Assembly: GCA_036346275.1 (NCBI GenBank)
Contig: CM070724.1
Location: 51,399,038-51,463,037, forward strand
Direction of reading: 5' to 3'
Source of the DNA: Otatea glauca
Taxonomy: Eukaryota; Streptophyta; Magnoliopsida; Poales; Poaceae
Length of the DNA: 64,000 bases
The notes beneath the pieces are model-generated. The model worked only from the letters and a program-made list of their open reading frames with translations. It searched no databases and was not told the origin of the DNA. Numbering within the stretch: position 1 is the stretch's first letter; the number at the start of each line of letters is the position of its first letter. Below, piece by piece: positions 10,690 through 21,153 of the stretch. Both the position numbers and the translations under genes were made by a program.

Positions 10690-13600
10690 AGATGTCGTGG
10701 CGGAGTGCTCGCGCCAAGAGGCAATGCGTCGCTTCGGCTTGGTGAAGAAGGGCTTCCTCATGCCGCAGACCTTTCCTACCGAGGGTGCCGATCGGGCTAC
10801 CACCCCGCGGCCGGGCGGCGACGAGATCGTGGTGCCCGCTCGTTCTTCGAGCGCGGCTTTGGCTGCCATTGCACCCGCTTCGTCCGGGGCGTTGTTTCAT
10901 TACAAGGTGGAGGTGCACCATCTCAACCCCAATGGGGTCCTCCACATCGCCATCTTCATCACTGTTGCGGCCTTCTTGGGGATCGAGCCGCATCGGGCGT
11001 TGTGGAGGCACTTCTTCCGTGCAAGGCTCGGAAGGGCAGTGCGTCGGACGCCGCGGCGCCTCTGGTGGCTGGCCCTCGGCCGCCCGGTCGGAGCACGGAG
11101 TACACGAGGTAAAGCGCCCTCGTCTAACAAGGGTCGGCGTCAATGGCTCTACGTTCAAACGTCGGCGACAGCGCCCTCGTTTCACCGGAGAGCTTCCCAT
11201 GGCGAGGAACGGTGGGCCAGGGCGCGAAAAGAGGGAGAAGAACAAGCGGCCCCGATCGTGGAGCGGTCGGGGCTCAAAGGAGGCGGGCTCACCGGGGGCG
11301 TGGTTGTGCGCGCCTTCATGGGGATCGCGTGCAACCACTTGTGCACGAGCCGCACCTGTTCGATATCTTGAGGCCGTCCGACCGGGCGAGATGGCCGAAC
11401 CCGAGCCGGCCGCGTCGAGGTGGAGGCTCGGGTGGCGGCCGTTCTGGCGAAGCGCCACTGTGGCGCGGATGGCCACCGGAGCCATTCTCGCGCTTTTTCG
11501 CGAATCAGTAAGCCGGTGAAATTCCTTTCGCTTCTCTTTTCTTTGTCCTTCGTGACTTGACCGACATTCCTGCATCCTCTCAGGGGCTCATGGGGATGTC
11601 TTCCCAGGCGCCGCTCCCGGGGGATAAGGAAGCGCGGGCGGCCGCCCGGGCGAGGACGGCAGAGGCTGACTCCTCCCGCAAGAAGCGGAAGGAGGAAAGG
11701 AGGAGGAAGAAAAGTAAGGAACGCTAGCGGCGGCAGGGCCAAGAGGATGTGTCGAGACCACCGCCGTGGGGACAACCTCCATCGACAATGGCGGAGTGCC
11801 TCCGGCCACCCCTATGGTGGGTTTTTTCCTGACCTGCCGACTGGCGGCGGCCCGAGCGTGGACTCGGCCGAGGGCGGCATCACGGGCCCCGTGGCCACGG
11901 ATCCCCAGGTGGGGGGTGATCTTGCGCTTGCGGTCGTCGCAGCGTCTCGGCTGGAGGTGGCTTCAGGGAAGCGACCGGCCGACTTGCCCCTTGGCGGGGG
12001 GCCGGCAAAGAGGGCGCGCGTGCCACGCACCCGCTCGGCCTTGTAAGTGTATTATTATTTTATTTTTGGAGCATTTTTCTTTTTGGCAAAGCCGCCCGAG
12101 CGACTCTTGAATCTTTGCAACGTCTGGCGCCTATCTTTGGGGTGATCGTGGGGCGTGCCACATCGGCCCGCAAATGCGGCGCCGGTGATTTGATGACCGG
12201 TTGGGTCGGCGAAGGTCGCGGCGTCGGCGTTCGAGGGCGGCGCCTTCGAGGGGACAGAGCCCACCCGGGTCGTGCGAAGAAGAACTTCCGCCTCCGGCGG
12301 GACCCCTCGGACGACGTGATCGTCGTTTGAGGATGAGACAATGGCGTCGCCGGTGATCGCGCCCGATCGTGGCGGGCCGGCGACGGAGGTGCCCGACCCT
12401 CGTCGGGGAGGTGCGGATCGATGCCCCTCGGCGCAGGTCGCCGAGGGATTCTGAAGGTTGACCTCGTCACCCTTGCCCATGGTGCTTTGGATCGGTGGCG
12501 TCCCGCCTGAACAGCGAGCGAGGCGCGCCGCGGGTGTAATTCCTGGTCGGGCATCATGGGTGAGGCGGAGGAAGCGAGTGGGCCACCCTTCGGCAAGGCG
12601 CCACGACGAAGCCGAGATAGGGCGATCCGTGAAGGTCGGCCCTTGCTCTGAAGTCTTCCACCGTATATTGGATATGATGGTCGAAGTCGGCCCGATCGCC
12701 CGGTAGGTCGGTAAAAAAAGTTACGATTCGTTGCACATTTTTGATAGTTCTTCCGCGCGACTAACGGAGTGTCCACATTTTTGCAAAGACTTGCGGGCTC
12801 GCCGTCGTCAGTCGAGCTCTGCGCGCTCAGACGGTCGTGGCCGTGCGCGGAGGAGTGGCAATCAGTGCGCCTTGAGTGCGCCTAGCCCAGAGGCCCCGGG
12901 CATTAGGCGGTCGGAGGCGGTGGTGATCCGCCAAGGATTTGAAGAGGCCACAAAGGCCCTTCATGATGGCGCCTAGGAGCCGAGGCTTTGAGGGCGAAAG
13001 TGGCGAATCGAGTCCTCACGATGGAGGTCATCGAGGCCAAGGATGCCGCGTTGCTTGAGGAGGATCGCGCAGACGCAGTAACACGCCCTGCGACCGAGCG
13101 AAACAAGGCTCGAGGACGCCGCCGAAGTTCGCTCCGAGAGCGCGATCGCTCGAGCCGGCCGAGTGAAGACTTCATCGAGGCGCCGAAGTCGGTGCAATCG
13201 ACCAACTCGCGGCGGTAAGTGTCTCAATTCTTCAATTAAGTTTGGGGTGCGACCCACGTGGCGAACTTATCCAAAATCTCCGCAATCTGAGGCGCAGAAG
13301 AATCGGCGTCGCCGTGGAGGCACAAGAACGGCCGGACGCCGCGACGTGGCGATCGTGGCGGGACGAGGCCCGGGCGGCGTTGAAGGTTGTTGAGGACGGT
13401 CGGGCGAGATGGCGCCGAGGAGGCCCTCGCAAGGCGGTCGGGAGGTCCGCGACCGCATCCTTGAGCCGGCAGCCCGAGTGCCCTTGCCCCCGCTACTGCG
13501 GAAAGCCGTAGAAGAGGCGGTGGTCACCGTGCCACGGCTTGAGCTTCATCGGCGTTGGTCAACACCATCTCGTGCTCGACGGCATCGACCTCGCGGTGGT

Positions 13601-13760
13601 GAGTAGCGACATCGCCGAACCGGACCGGCGACGAGGTCGGCGGTTCGAGCCACTCGAGCCGCATGCTCGAGATCGCCACCACGCCCCGCCCGAGTCGCCT
13701 TCAAGATGCAGTCCTCCTCCTCCGTGCGGTCGGCCACCGGGAAGAAGAGGAAGAAAGAAG
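10690..13760 (+). pseudogene. Antisense gene of the Tat element, Transposase_28-like protein
   Basis: It is encoded opposite to gag-pol. The N-terminal part has the gypsy-type 'Transposase_28' signature: FHYKVEVHHLNPNGVLHIA, FLGIEPHRALWRHFF at 10895-11025, then SSNKG...QWLYVQTSATAP near 11120-11170. Plausible introns are 11508-11583 (GTAAGC...CTCTCAG) and 13215-13291 (GTAAGT...CTGAG), with a further donor at 12043 (GTAAGTG) whose acceptor may be near 12091. The part before 13215 is rich in Ala, Glu and Arg and likely a coiled coil. Small indels shift the frame several times, for example just before the HHLNPNG motif. Its function is unknown; related antisense ORFs, such as that of Grande, are also unexplained. 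The start codon is unresolved. Confidence 0.7.
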
Positions 13761-13964
13761 TTAGCCCCCTTTTTTTTTTGCAAAGACTGCTGTGTAAACG
13801 ATCGTAAGTAATTGTAAGCTCGGTTTGCCTCTTTGCTCTCCTTTGCGTTTGGGTTTGACCGACCATAGCCTCAAGGACCACGGGTCGCTTATGCGTGGGT
13901 CGGGTCAATTTGAGAGGGAAGAGGATAGGAGTCTTGTTTACGCGAGATTCTGCGCACTCATGGG

Positions 13965-14345
13965 GTTCTGAGTGTTCCGATCGGCCAGGGTTTTTCCACT
14001 CGGGCACTTCCTTCTTCCGCAAAGTGCTACTTAGCAACCATAGCCGGGCGTAGCCGAGCGCTTCGGGTCGAAGGGTTACCGCTTGGGATAGACTCGTGAC
14101 TAGTCGGTCACCACCCACATGAGTACGTGAGTTAGCCGAGTTCGTGTGGGGAAGATTGTTCCCAATCGACCGATGGGTCATCCCACTCGTGTGCTTCCTT
14201 CTTCCGCGGAGTGCTCTTGGGCAACCATAGCCGGTGGGCGTGGTAGTAGCACTTCGGGTCGAGAGGGTTACCGCCGGGATAGACCTCGTGGTCGGTTTGG
14301 GTCACCGACCATACGGACACCATCCGGAGCGGCTCGAGCGGGCGC
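13965..14345. repeat. Two-copy tandem duplication, about 195 bp, copy 2
   Basis: The same pair occurs as in copy 1: CTTCCTTCTTCCGC at about 14005 and about 14197, each followed by GCAACCATAGCCG. It lies between the convergent ends of pol and the antisense gene. Confidence 0.8.
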
Positions 14346-14446
14346 CACGGGCACCCCGAGTCGTCACGCGTGGCGACCAGTGCTCGGTTGAGAGAAAGGC
14401 AAAGACTTATACCAGGAAAAAGAAAGAGCTTAGGGATAGAATCGCC

Positions 14447-17400
14447 TTAACTTTTCAATGTTCGGGCATTAGGAGGATCGACCATCGGCGTCCTTGAGTC
14501 GAAAGGTGCGGTCGGAGAACTTACGGCGGTGAAAGGACCTCCCGAGGGGTGTCGACTTGTGCTTATCTTTGGTTGTGCGGACCGACGCAGAACCAAGTCG
14601 CCCGTACCGAAGGATCGATCCTCGAACTTGGCGGTGTGTGGTAGCGCGCAGGCTTGTTGATATCCGCGGCCGCAGGGGCGGCCACGTCGTCGCGCTCGTC
14701 GGTGGTCGATGGCGTCTTGTTGCGGGCGAGCCCCGAGCCTCATCGAAGGCTTGCAATCTCGGGAGCCGTATTCGGTCGATGGGCAAAAAAAGCGGCTTCA
14801 AACAACACCATAAAGAAGGGTGTGAACCCGTGCCGGGTCGGCGTGGTCCGCAGACTCAGAGGACGGAGGCGCTCGGCTACAGCGCCTGCGAAATGCTTGA
14901 GCCGATCAAGATCCGCGGCTTGGTCCTTGAAGGATCATGCCGTTAGTGCGCTCGACACGGCCGTTAGTCCGCGGATGGGCTCTCGCGCCCAATCGACACG
15001 GATGTTGAAGTCGTCACGAACTCGAAATTCCTTCCCGTGAACTCGTGTTCTGTTGCCGGTGATGATGGAGTTTGGGACTCCAAACCTAAAAACGATGTCG
15101 CGGAAGAAGATGGCGCTTATGCCGACGTGGCGCTCACGACCGCTTGGCCTCTATCCACTTGGTGAACTTATCTACCGCGACGAGCGGTGGGTGAAGCCCC
15201 GGCGCTTTCTGAAAGGCCCGACCAAATCGAGTCCCAGACGGCAAAAGGCCACGTGATGGGGATCGTCAGAAAGCTTGGTGGCGGATCGTCTGAGCAAAGA
15301 AGCGGCATCCTTCGCGGTCGTCACGATATGCTCGGCGTCGACACACGGTTGGCGATGAAACCTTGTCGAAAGGCCTTTCCACAAGAGATCGGGTGCTGCG
15401 TGGTGACCGCAGACTACCGTATGTCGTCCGGTGCTTTCCTTGGTCGGTCAAGATACATTTTGGAGGACCGGAGGACTCCTTTGTAGAGGTCTGCAGGCCA
15501 ATCGGGACGAAGGATTTTGCCACGGGCGAGGCGCCGAACCTCGGTCGGGTCGGGGAAGTGACCCGTCCGTCAAGCGGTCGATGTAGGGCCTCCTCGGTCG
15601 GACTCAAGTGCTAGCACACCACGGGCGATCCGCCAAGTCTCGCCCGACCGCGCGTCGGTCGGGCGGCAAATCTTTGGATTGGTCGGGTGGCGCCCACCGC
15701 CGAGTCGGTGGGCGATGGCCGCAGGAGGTCGGAGACGAAGATCCCGGCGGGGACGGGCTCTCTCTGGAGGCAAGATTGGCGGTGATCGGCCTCGCCATTG
15801 TAGCGTCGGTAGCTATGGTGAAGCTCGAAACCCTTGAACCGCTCCTCGGCCGGCGTACTTCTCGACGATGCGCGCCATGCGGGCGTCTCGGGCTCCGCAG
15901 CCTTCACGACTTGGTCGACGACAAGCTTGGAGTCCCGTGGGCGTAGCCGGGCGGGCACCGAGGTCGGCGGCGATCCGGAGACCGTTGGCGAGCCTCGTGC
16001 TCGGCAATGTTGTTGGTCGCGTCGAAGAGTAACCTAATGGCGTATTGAAGCTGTTCGAGTGGGAGATGATGGCGACTCGCGCCGCGCCATTCTTGGTGTA
16101 AGACCGTCGAAGTACATTGTCGATGCTCGGGGTCTTGACCACCGGTGGTGCACAGGCTTGGTCCACTCGGCGACGGTCGGCGAAGCTGCGACTTGATCGC
16201 CGTCCGAGGGGCGTATATTATGCCATGGCCGCTAAGCTCGAGCGCCCATTTGGCTATCCTTCCTGAGGCATCGCGATTGTGGATGATCTCGCCTAGTGGG
16301 GACGTGGTCACCACAGTGATGGCGTCTTGATCGAAGTAGTGAGCGAGTTTCCTCTTTGCGATGAGCACCGCGTAGAGTAACTTCTGCACCTGTGGGTACC
16401 GAGTCTTGGACTCGGAAAGTACCTCACTGATGAAGTAGACCGGCCGTTGTACCTTGAGCTCACGGCCTTCTTCCGCTCGCTCCACCACGAGGGCCGCGCT
16501 GACGACTTGAGTAGTGGCGATGTAGAGGAGCGGCCGTTCACACGGTGCCGGGCGACCAGGGGCGAGGCGAGAAAGGAAGGCCTTCAAGCGGGTGAGGGCC
16601 TCCGAGCCTCGGTGTCAAGCAAGCGGTCGGATTTCTTGAGCAGCCTGTAGAGCGGCATTCCGCGTTCGCCGAGGCGAGACACGAAACGGCTCAAAGCCGC
16701 CAGGCATCCGGTCAGCCTCTGGACCCCTTTGAGGTTGCTGACCGGGCCCATCCTTGCGATCGCCGAGATCTTCTCCTGATTGGCCTCGATGCCTCGCTCG
16801 AGGCGATGAAGCCTAAGAGCTTTCCTTTGGGGACCCAAGACGCACTTCTCTGGGTTGAGCTTTATGCGAAACCGTCGAAGGTTCGCGAAAGTCTCTTCTA
16901 GGTCGGCGATAAGGTCGTCGACCTTCACGGTCTTTACGACAATATCGTCGACATACGCCTCAACGTTGCGGCCGATCCGGTCATTGAAGCACGTTTGCAT
17001 ACATCGCTGGTATGTAGCGCCCGCGTTCTTGGCCAAGGGCATTGTGACATAGCGAGCAGGCGAGCGGAGTGATGAAGGAAGTCGCGGTGGTCGGACTCCT
17101 TTAGCGCAATCTGGTGGTAGCCCGAGTAGGCATCCGAAGGAAAGAGACTCGCACCCAGCGTGGAGTCGATGACTTGGTCGATCGAGGTAAGGAATGGGTC
17201 CTTGGGGCATGCTTTGTTGAGACTCGTATAGTCAACACACATTCTCCATTGCCCGTTCTTCTTTTTACAAGTCTGAGGTTGGCTAGCCACTCGGTGGCGC
17301 ACCTCTTTCTGAACCCCGCCGCCAAGAGTTTGGCGATCTCCTCCCTATAACCTGCGCCTTTCCTCGTCGAGCGGCGCGGCGTTGGGCGACCGGCTTTGAG

Positions 17401-18280
17401 CACAGTCGGACGCTCAAGGAGTGCTCGGCGACCTCCTTTGGAATGCCCGCATGTCGGAGGACCTCCATGCGAAGACATCTTTGTTAGTGCGGAGGAAGTC
17501 GACGAGCGCGCTTTCCTATTTGGCGGGAGTGTGGCTCCGACCAAGACGGTCTTGGTCGGATCACGAGGATCGACCGTGACCTCCTTCGTGTCCTCGGCGG
17601 TTTGAAGGATCCCGCCCGATTTCTTGGATTCGGGGACGGACTCGGCGCTTCCTCCCGAGCTTGTTGAGTTCCGCAGAGGCAACGACCGCTGAGGCGAGCC
17701 TCGCATTGCCGCCGCTCGCGATTGAAGGCAAGCTGGAAAGACGATGCCGCGGTAATGACTCCATGCGGTCCGGGCATCTTCAGCTTGAGGTAGGCGTAGC
17801 TGGGGATCGCCATGAACTTGGCGTAGCATGGCCTCCCCAGGATGGCGTGGTAGGCGCCGGGGAAATCCACGACCTCGAAGGTGAGGGTCTCGGTGCGGAA
17901 GTTTCCCGGCTCCCCGAAGGTGACGGCGGTCGACCTGCCCGAGCGGATGGGCTTGCTGGCCCGGGATGACGCCATGGAAAGGTGCCTCGCTTGGCCGGAG
18001 GCTTGAGCGCGGGACCCCCATAGCGTCGAACGTCTCAACGTAGAGGATGTTAAGGCCGCTGCCCCCGTCCATCAGCACCTTCGTGAGGCGCTTCGTTCCG
18101 ACGACGGGGCTGACCACCACGGTACCTCCCGTACCGGGGCCGCGATCGGGTGATCGGTCCGATCAAAGGTGATCGGGAACTCCGACCACCGAAGATATTG
18201 GGGGACGCCCGGCGCGATGGTGTGGACCTCGCGGTAAGCGAGCTTGAGTCGACGCTTGTCGGCGTAGCAAGCCGGTCCTC
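14447..18280 (-). pseudogene. Ty3/gypsy pol of copy 2 (PR-RT-RH-aRNH-INT), frameshifted
   Basis: The protease has the active-site motif DGGSGLNILYVETFDAMG at about 18075-18020, inside an open stretch of 339 codons (18120-17101) that runs on towards RT. RT has VDYTSLNKACPKDPF and AYVDDIVVKT at about 16960. RNase H has RPVYFISEVLSESKTRYPQ at about 16440-16400. The archaeal-type RNase H (about 16150-15690) shows NNIAEHEA and SKLVVDQVVKAAEP, then FELHHSYRRYNGEADH. Integrase (about 15610-14447) has LGLDLVGPFRK and the C-terminal RTTKDKHK...FRLKDADG tail. It is less damaged than copy 1 but still broken, so not a working polyprotein as written. Confidence 0.86.
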
Positions 18281-20256
18281 CGAAGATCATGAGGCAGCCG
18301 TCGGGCTCGGGGAACTCGTCGTCTACCTTCTTCTCCGCCGTTCGCGGGGCCGCGGCGGGCTTCTTTCCTTTGCTTCGTGGCGTGGTGGGGCGCTAGAGAG
18401 ATAGCGCCTCAGGACTTCGCAGTCCCGGTACTTGTGCTTGACGGAGAACCCATGGTTCGGGCATGGGCCGTCCATCAATTTCTCGAAGTGGTCGGGGCGG
18501 CGGTCGGCGCGCTGCTTGCTTGGCGATGGTCGGCCGTGGCGACCACTGGGTCTCACGGACTGCTTCGTCCGCCTGCTTGTCGGCGCGGTCGAGGAGACCA
18601 GTTTGACGCCGGGCTCTGCTGGGCCTTTCCTCCTTCGAAAATAGCCCCTCGGCCTCCTCGCGAGGCGTGGTTGGTGGCGATGTCGAGGAGCTCCTTGGTG
18701 GTCTGGGCTTGAGGCGGCCCGGCTTGTGCACCAAGGCCTTGCGGAGGTGCCGTAGATGAAGGCTCCCACGACATCGGCGTCGGAGATGTCGGGAGCTCGT
18801 TGACCGGGCGGGAAAACCGCGGATGTAGTCCCGAGGGTTTCCACAGGCTGCTTTGCGCCCTTCAGTCCCAGGAGTTTCGTAGCTTGTAAGTGCCACGGAA
18901 GTTGCCGACGAAGAGGCCTTCAAGTCGGTCCATCCACGATGGTTTTGGCGGCAAGTACTGAGCTAGGCTCGGGCGAGTCTCGCGAGGTAGATGGGAAGGT
19001 ATTGGATGATGAAGAGGTCATCCGTAGCTCCTCCGCTTGCATGCGGCCGGTAATCTTGAGCGGACACACAGGTTTGTGGCCCCTGTATTTGGCAATGTTG
19101 GTGGCGCTTCGGAATGGGCGGGAAGTCCGCTGGCGGATCCTGGCGAAACGCCCGCGTCCAGACCGTCGGGGCTCGGCCGCGATGGTGGTGCCGCCGCCGC
19201 AACCCGTGAGTGGGCGGCCTCTTCCGCCATCTTTCTCCGCGCCTCAAGGGTAGCGCGAATGTCGTAGGCATCACCGAGGCGTTGGCGCACCGGGGCGCGC
19301 GAGGCCTGTTGTGGCTCGCGGTGCGGCGGCGCCTGTGCCGGACCCATCCGGCCGCCAATGCAGCGGGCCGGTGGCGGAGGTGGCTCCGGAGCGATAGGAG
19401 CCGGAGGCGTGCATGTGCTGCACGGCCGCGTGCTCTACCAGCCCCCGGAGGTTTTGGTAGGTGGCCTTGGCCTCCGGGTCGGTCGGCTCCGGGAGGCCTC
19501 GAAGCAGCATTGCGGCCGCGGCCACGTTTTGACTGGCGTGGGGGAAGAAGTGAGGACCGTCGGACCCTTCCGCTTTCTTTGGGGTGTGCTCGACGCCGCG
19601 TCTTGCGCGTCGCCAGCACATCGCGGGCCTCGAGCCCTCCTCGCTCGAGTTGGCTCGAGCCGGTCGAGCTCAGTCCTTCGTTCCTCCAACTCTTTGCGCT
19701 GTTGTTGGAGCTCAGCGCGGCGGGTCTGAGCGCGTTCAGTACGCTCGCGCTGGCACTCCTCCTCCTGCGCCTGAGTGCGTCGGACAGGAGGTCCCGCGGC
19801 CACGAGGGCTGCGAACCGTCGGCGGTGCCGCCATGTTGCACTCGCGAGAGTGCCGCTGCGGCGGGGTACTCCGTGTCGAATCGAGTCGCGTCCGGAAGAG
19901 TCTTCCAAAGAGCGTGGATGGAGGCGGCGGTAGCCGACCATCGCCACCGATCGCGAGCCTACGGGGTGACATGGTCACCGCCTCGCCTCTGAGTTTTCGC
20001 CGACCGCGGCGAGCACTCCTCGGGTTCCGGCCGGGGCTGCAGGGCGCCTGCCGGAGCTTAAGCGGTCGCCGGAGAGGACGCCTAAGCTCTCGTGGCGCTG
20101 TCTTCGGAGACGGGGGGGACGAGCGTGAGCCCTCCGTCGGGGTGACGGCGGTCGAGGAGCCGGCGGATCCGGTTCCCAGCGCATCATGCCGTCGCAGCGG
20201 GTGGATGCCATCGAGAGATAAACGGAATCCGGAGATGGTGATGAAGACGCGAAGGC
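18280..20256 (-). pseudogene. Ty3/gypsy gag of copy 2, frameshifted
   Basis: The Gag nucleic-acid-binding motif CPNHGFSVKHKYRDC lies at about 18460-18415, upstream of the protease in the transcribed direction. The capsid-like DADVVGAFIYGTS is at about 18780, with DDLFIIQYLPIYLARLA at about 19010-18960. The N-terminal half (about 20250-19050) is Arg/Ala/Glu-rich with coiled-coil-like text (QQQRKELEERRTELDRLE). The frame is interrupted. Confidence 0.76.
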
Positions 20257-20272
20257 CCCTACCGCGCGCCAA
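20257..20272 (-). other. Primer binding site, copy 2
   Basis: On the minus strand, TTGGCGCGCGGTAGGGG follows the LTR directly. It is close to the TGGCGCGCC...GGTAGGGG site common in grass Tat elements. Confidence 0.65.
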
Positions 20273-21153
20273 CCGGCGTTTTGGGGAGCCGGCAAGTAAA
20301 TTTGTAAGTCTAGGGGTCGCGCGTTCCACTCCTGAATGGTTAGACTCGTGAGTCCAAGATGTATCTTGGTTCGGTGAAGGTCCCTACTCGATTCGTGTGT
20401 GGTGGTGTTGTATTACTCTTGGTACGTATAGTGCACAAAGTTTTACAAGCGAGAATGCCAATGGCTTAGCGAGATGGGTTTGATAGCGCTCTCTCCTTTC
20501 TTGTTCTTGCTCGTTGCCTCCTCGAATCGTTTAGCCCCGCCTCCTTTTATCTGAAGGAAGGGCAGGTTACATCGAGAGTTAGGAGGAAGCGAGGTGACCT
20601 ACGCTAGGAGCTCCGGTCCTTCGCCCCGTGGGTCGTCGCCACCCGTCTTGCCCATCTTGGGTTGGTAGCCTTGGTGGTCGGGAGGTTAGGTATTTCCCGA
20701 AGTAGCGTGCTTGCCTCTGTGATCCTTGCGAATCGGCGTCGAGGTGCGTGGCGTTGGTGCCGCCGGGAGGAGCGTGCGCTCGTCTTTGTCGTGGTCGTTG
20801 ATGGGGTGGAAGCTTTGTCTTCTCTGATCACGGATCTTCTTGGGAAGGAGCCACCGCCTTGTATAGTCGCTCGATTGACCTTATTCGAGTGCGTGGCGGT
20901 AGGCCGATGAGGACGACACGCGGCACTCGGCGTTCGTCACCTTGGTTTGGTTGGAGTCGGAGATCCCGCCCGCCAAGAGGGGTCGGCGCCGTCTGTCGGA
21001 TTCGCTTCCCTGGCGGTCGGGAGCGGATGCCTTGCGCGGTCTCGCAGCGATTCGGTCGTGGGCGGCGCGCGCTACTGTTAAGTGGAGATATGCTTGAGGC
21101 CGCTGACTCGTCGCTTCGAGCTGTTGGGGTATCCTTTTTATTAGTATTCGTCA
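20273..21153 (-). repeat. 5' LTR of the tandem gypsy array
   Basis: On the minus strand it starts TGACGAATACTAATAAAAAG at 21153. A TATA-like GATAAAAGG (minus) lies at 20543-20551. It pairs with 7058-7951 with few substitutions and several short indels. The inner end is damaged, so the terminal CA next to the PBS is not clear. To its right the base composition drops sharply to AT-rich. Confidence 0.82.

Larger units (their letters stand above)
7058..21153 (-). mobile_element. Tat-lineage Ty3/gypsy element, copy 2 (complete, about 14.1 kb)
   Basis: It is bounded by LTRs at 7058-7951 (3') and 20273-21153 (5'). In transcription order it has PBS (20272-20257), gag, pol, a 195-bp duplicated segment, and an antisense gene on the plus strand (10690-13760) with its own TATA box. 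A spacer, a long tandem-repeat array (8333-9785) and the PPT follow. The size and architecture resemble Grande-type elements, which also carry 3' tandem repeats and a reverse-strand gene. Base composition is very GC- and CpG-rich compared with everything after 21.2 kb. On the right it ends at ...GTCA (21153); the next five bases, GCATG, would be one target-site copy, whose partner lies left of the window. Confidence 0.88.

Noticed and set aside
1..21153. Many long open frames on both strands in the GC-rich half
   Set aside because: High GC lowers stop frequency; apart from the gag-pol and antisense-gene frames these are chance frames overlapping the recognised domains.
1..21153. Bacterial contamination suggested by high GC
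   Set aside because: The region encodes Ty3/gypsy Gag-Pol with LTRs, a PBS and plant-type introns, and is joined to typical plant DNA.
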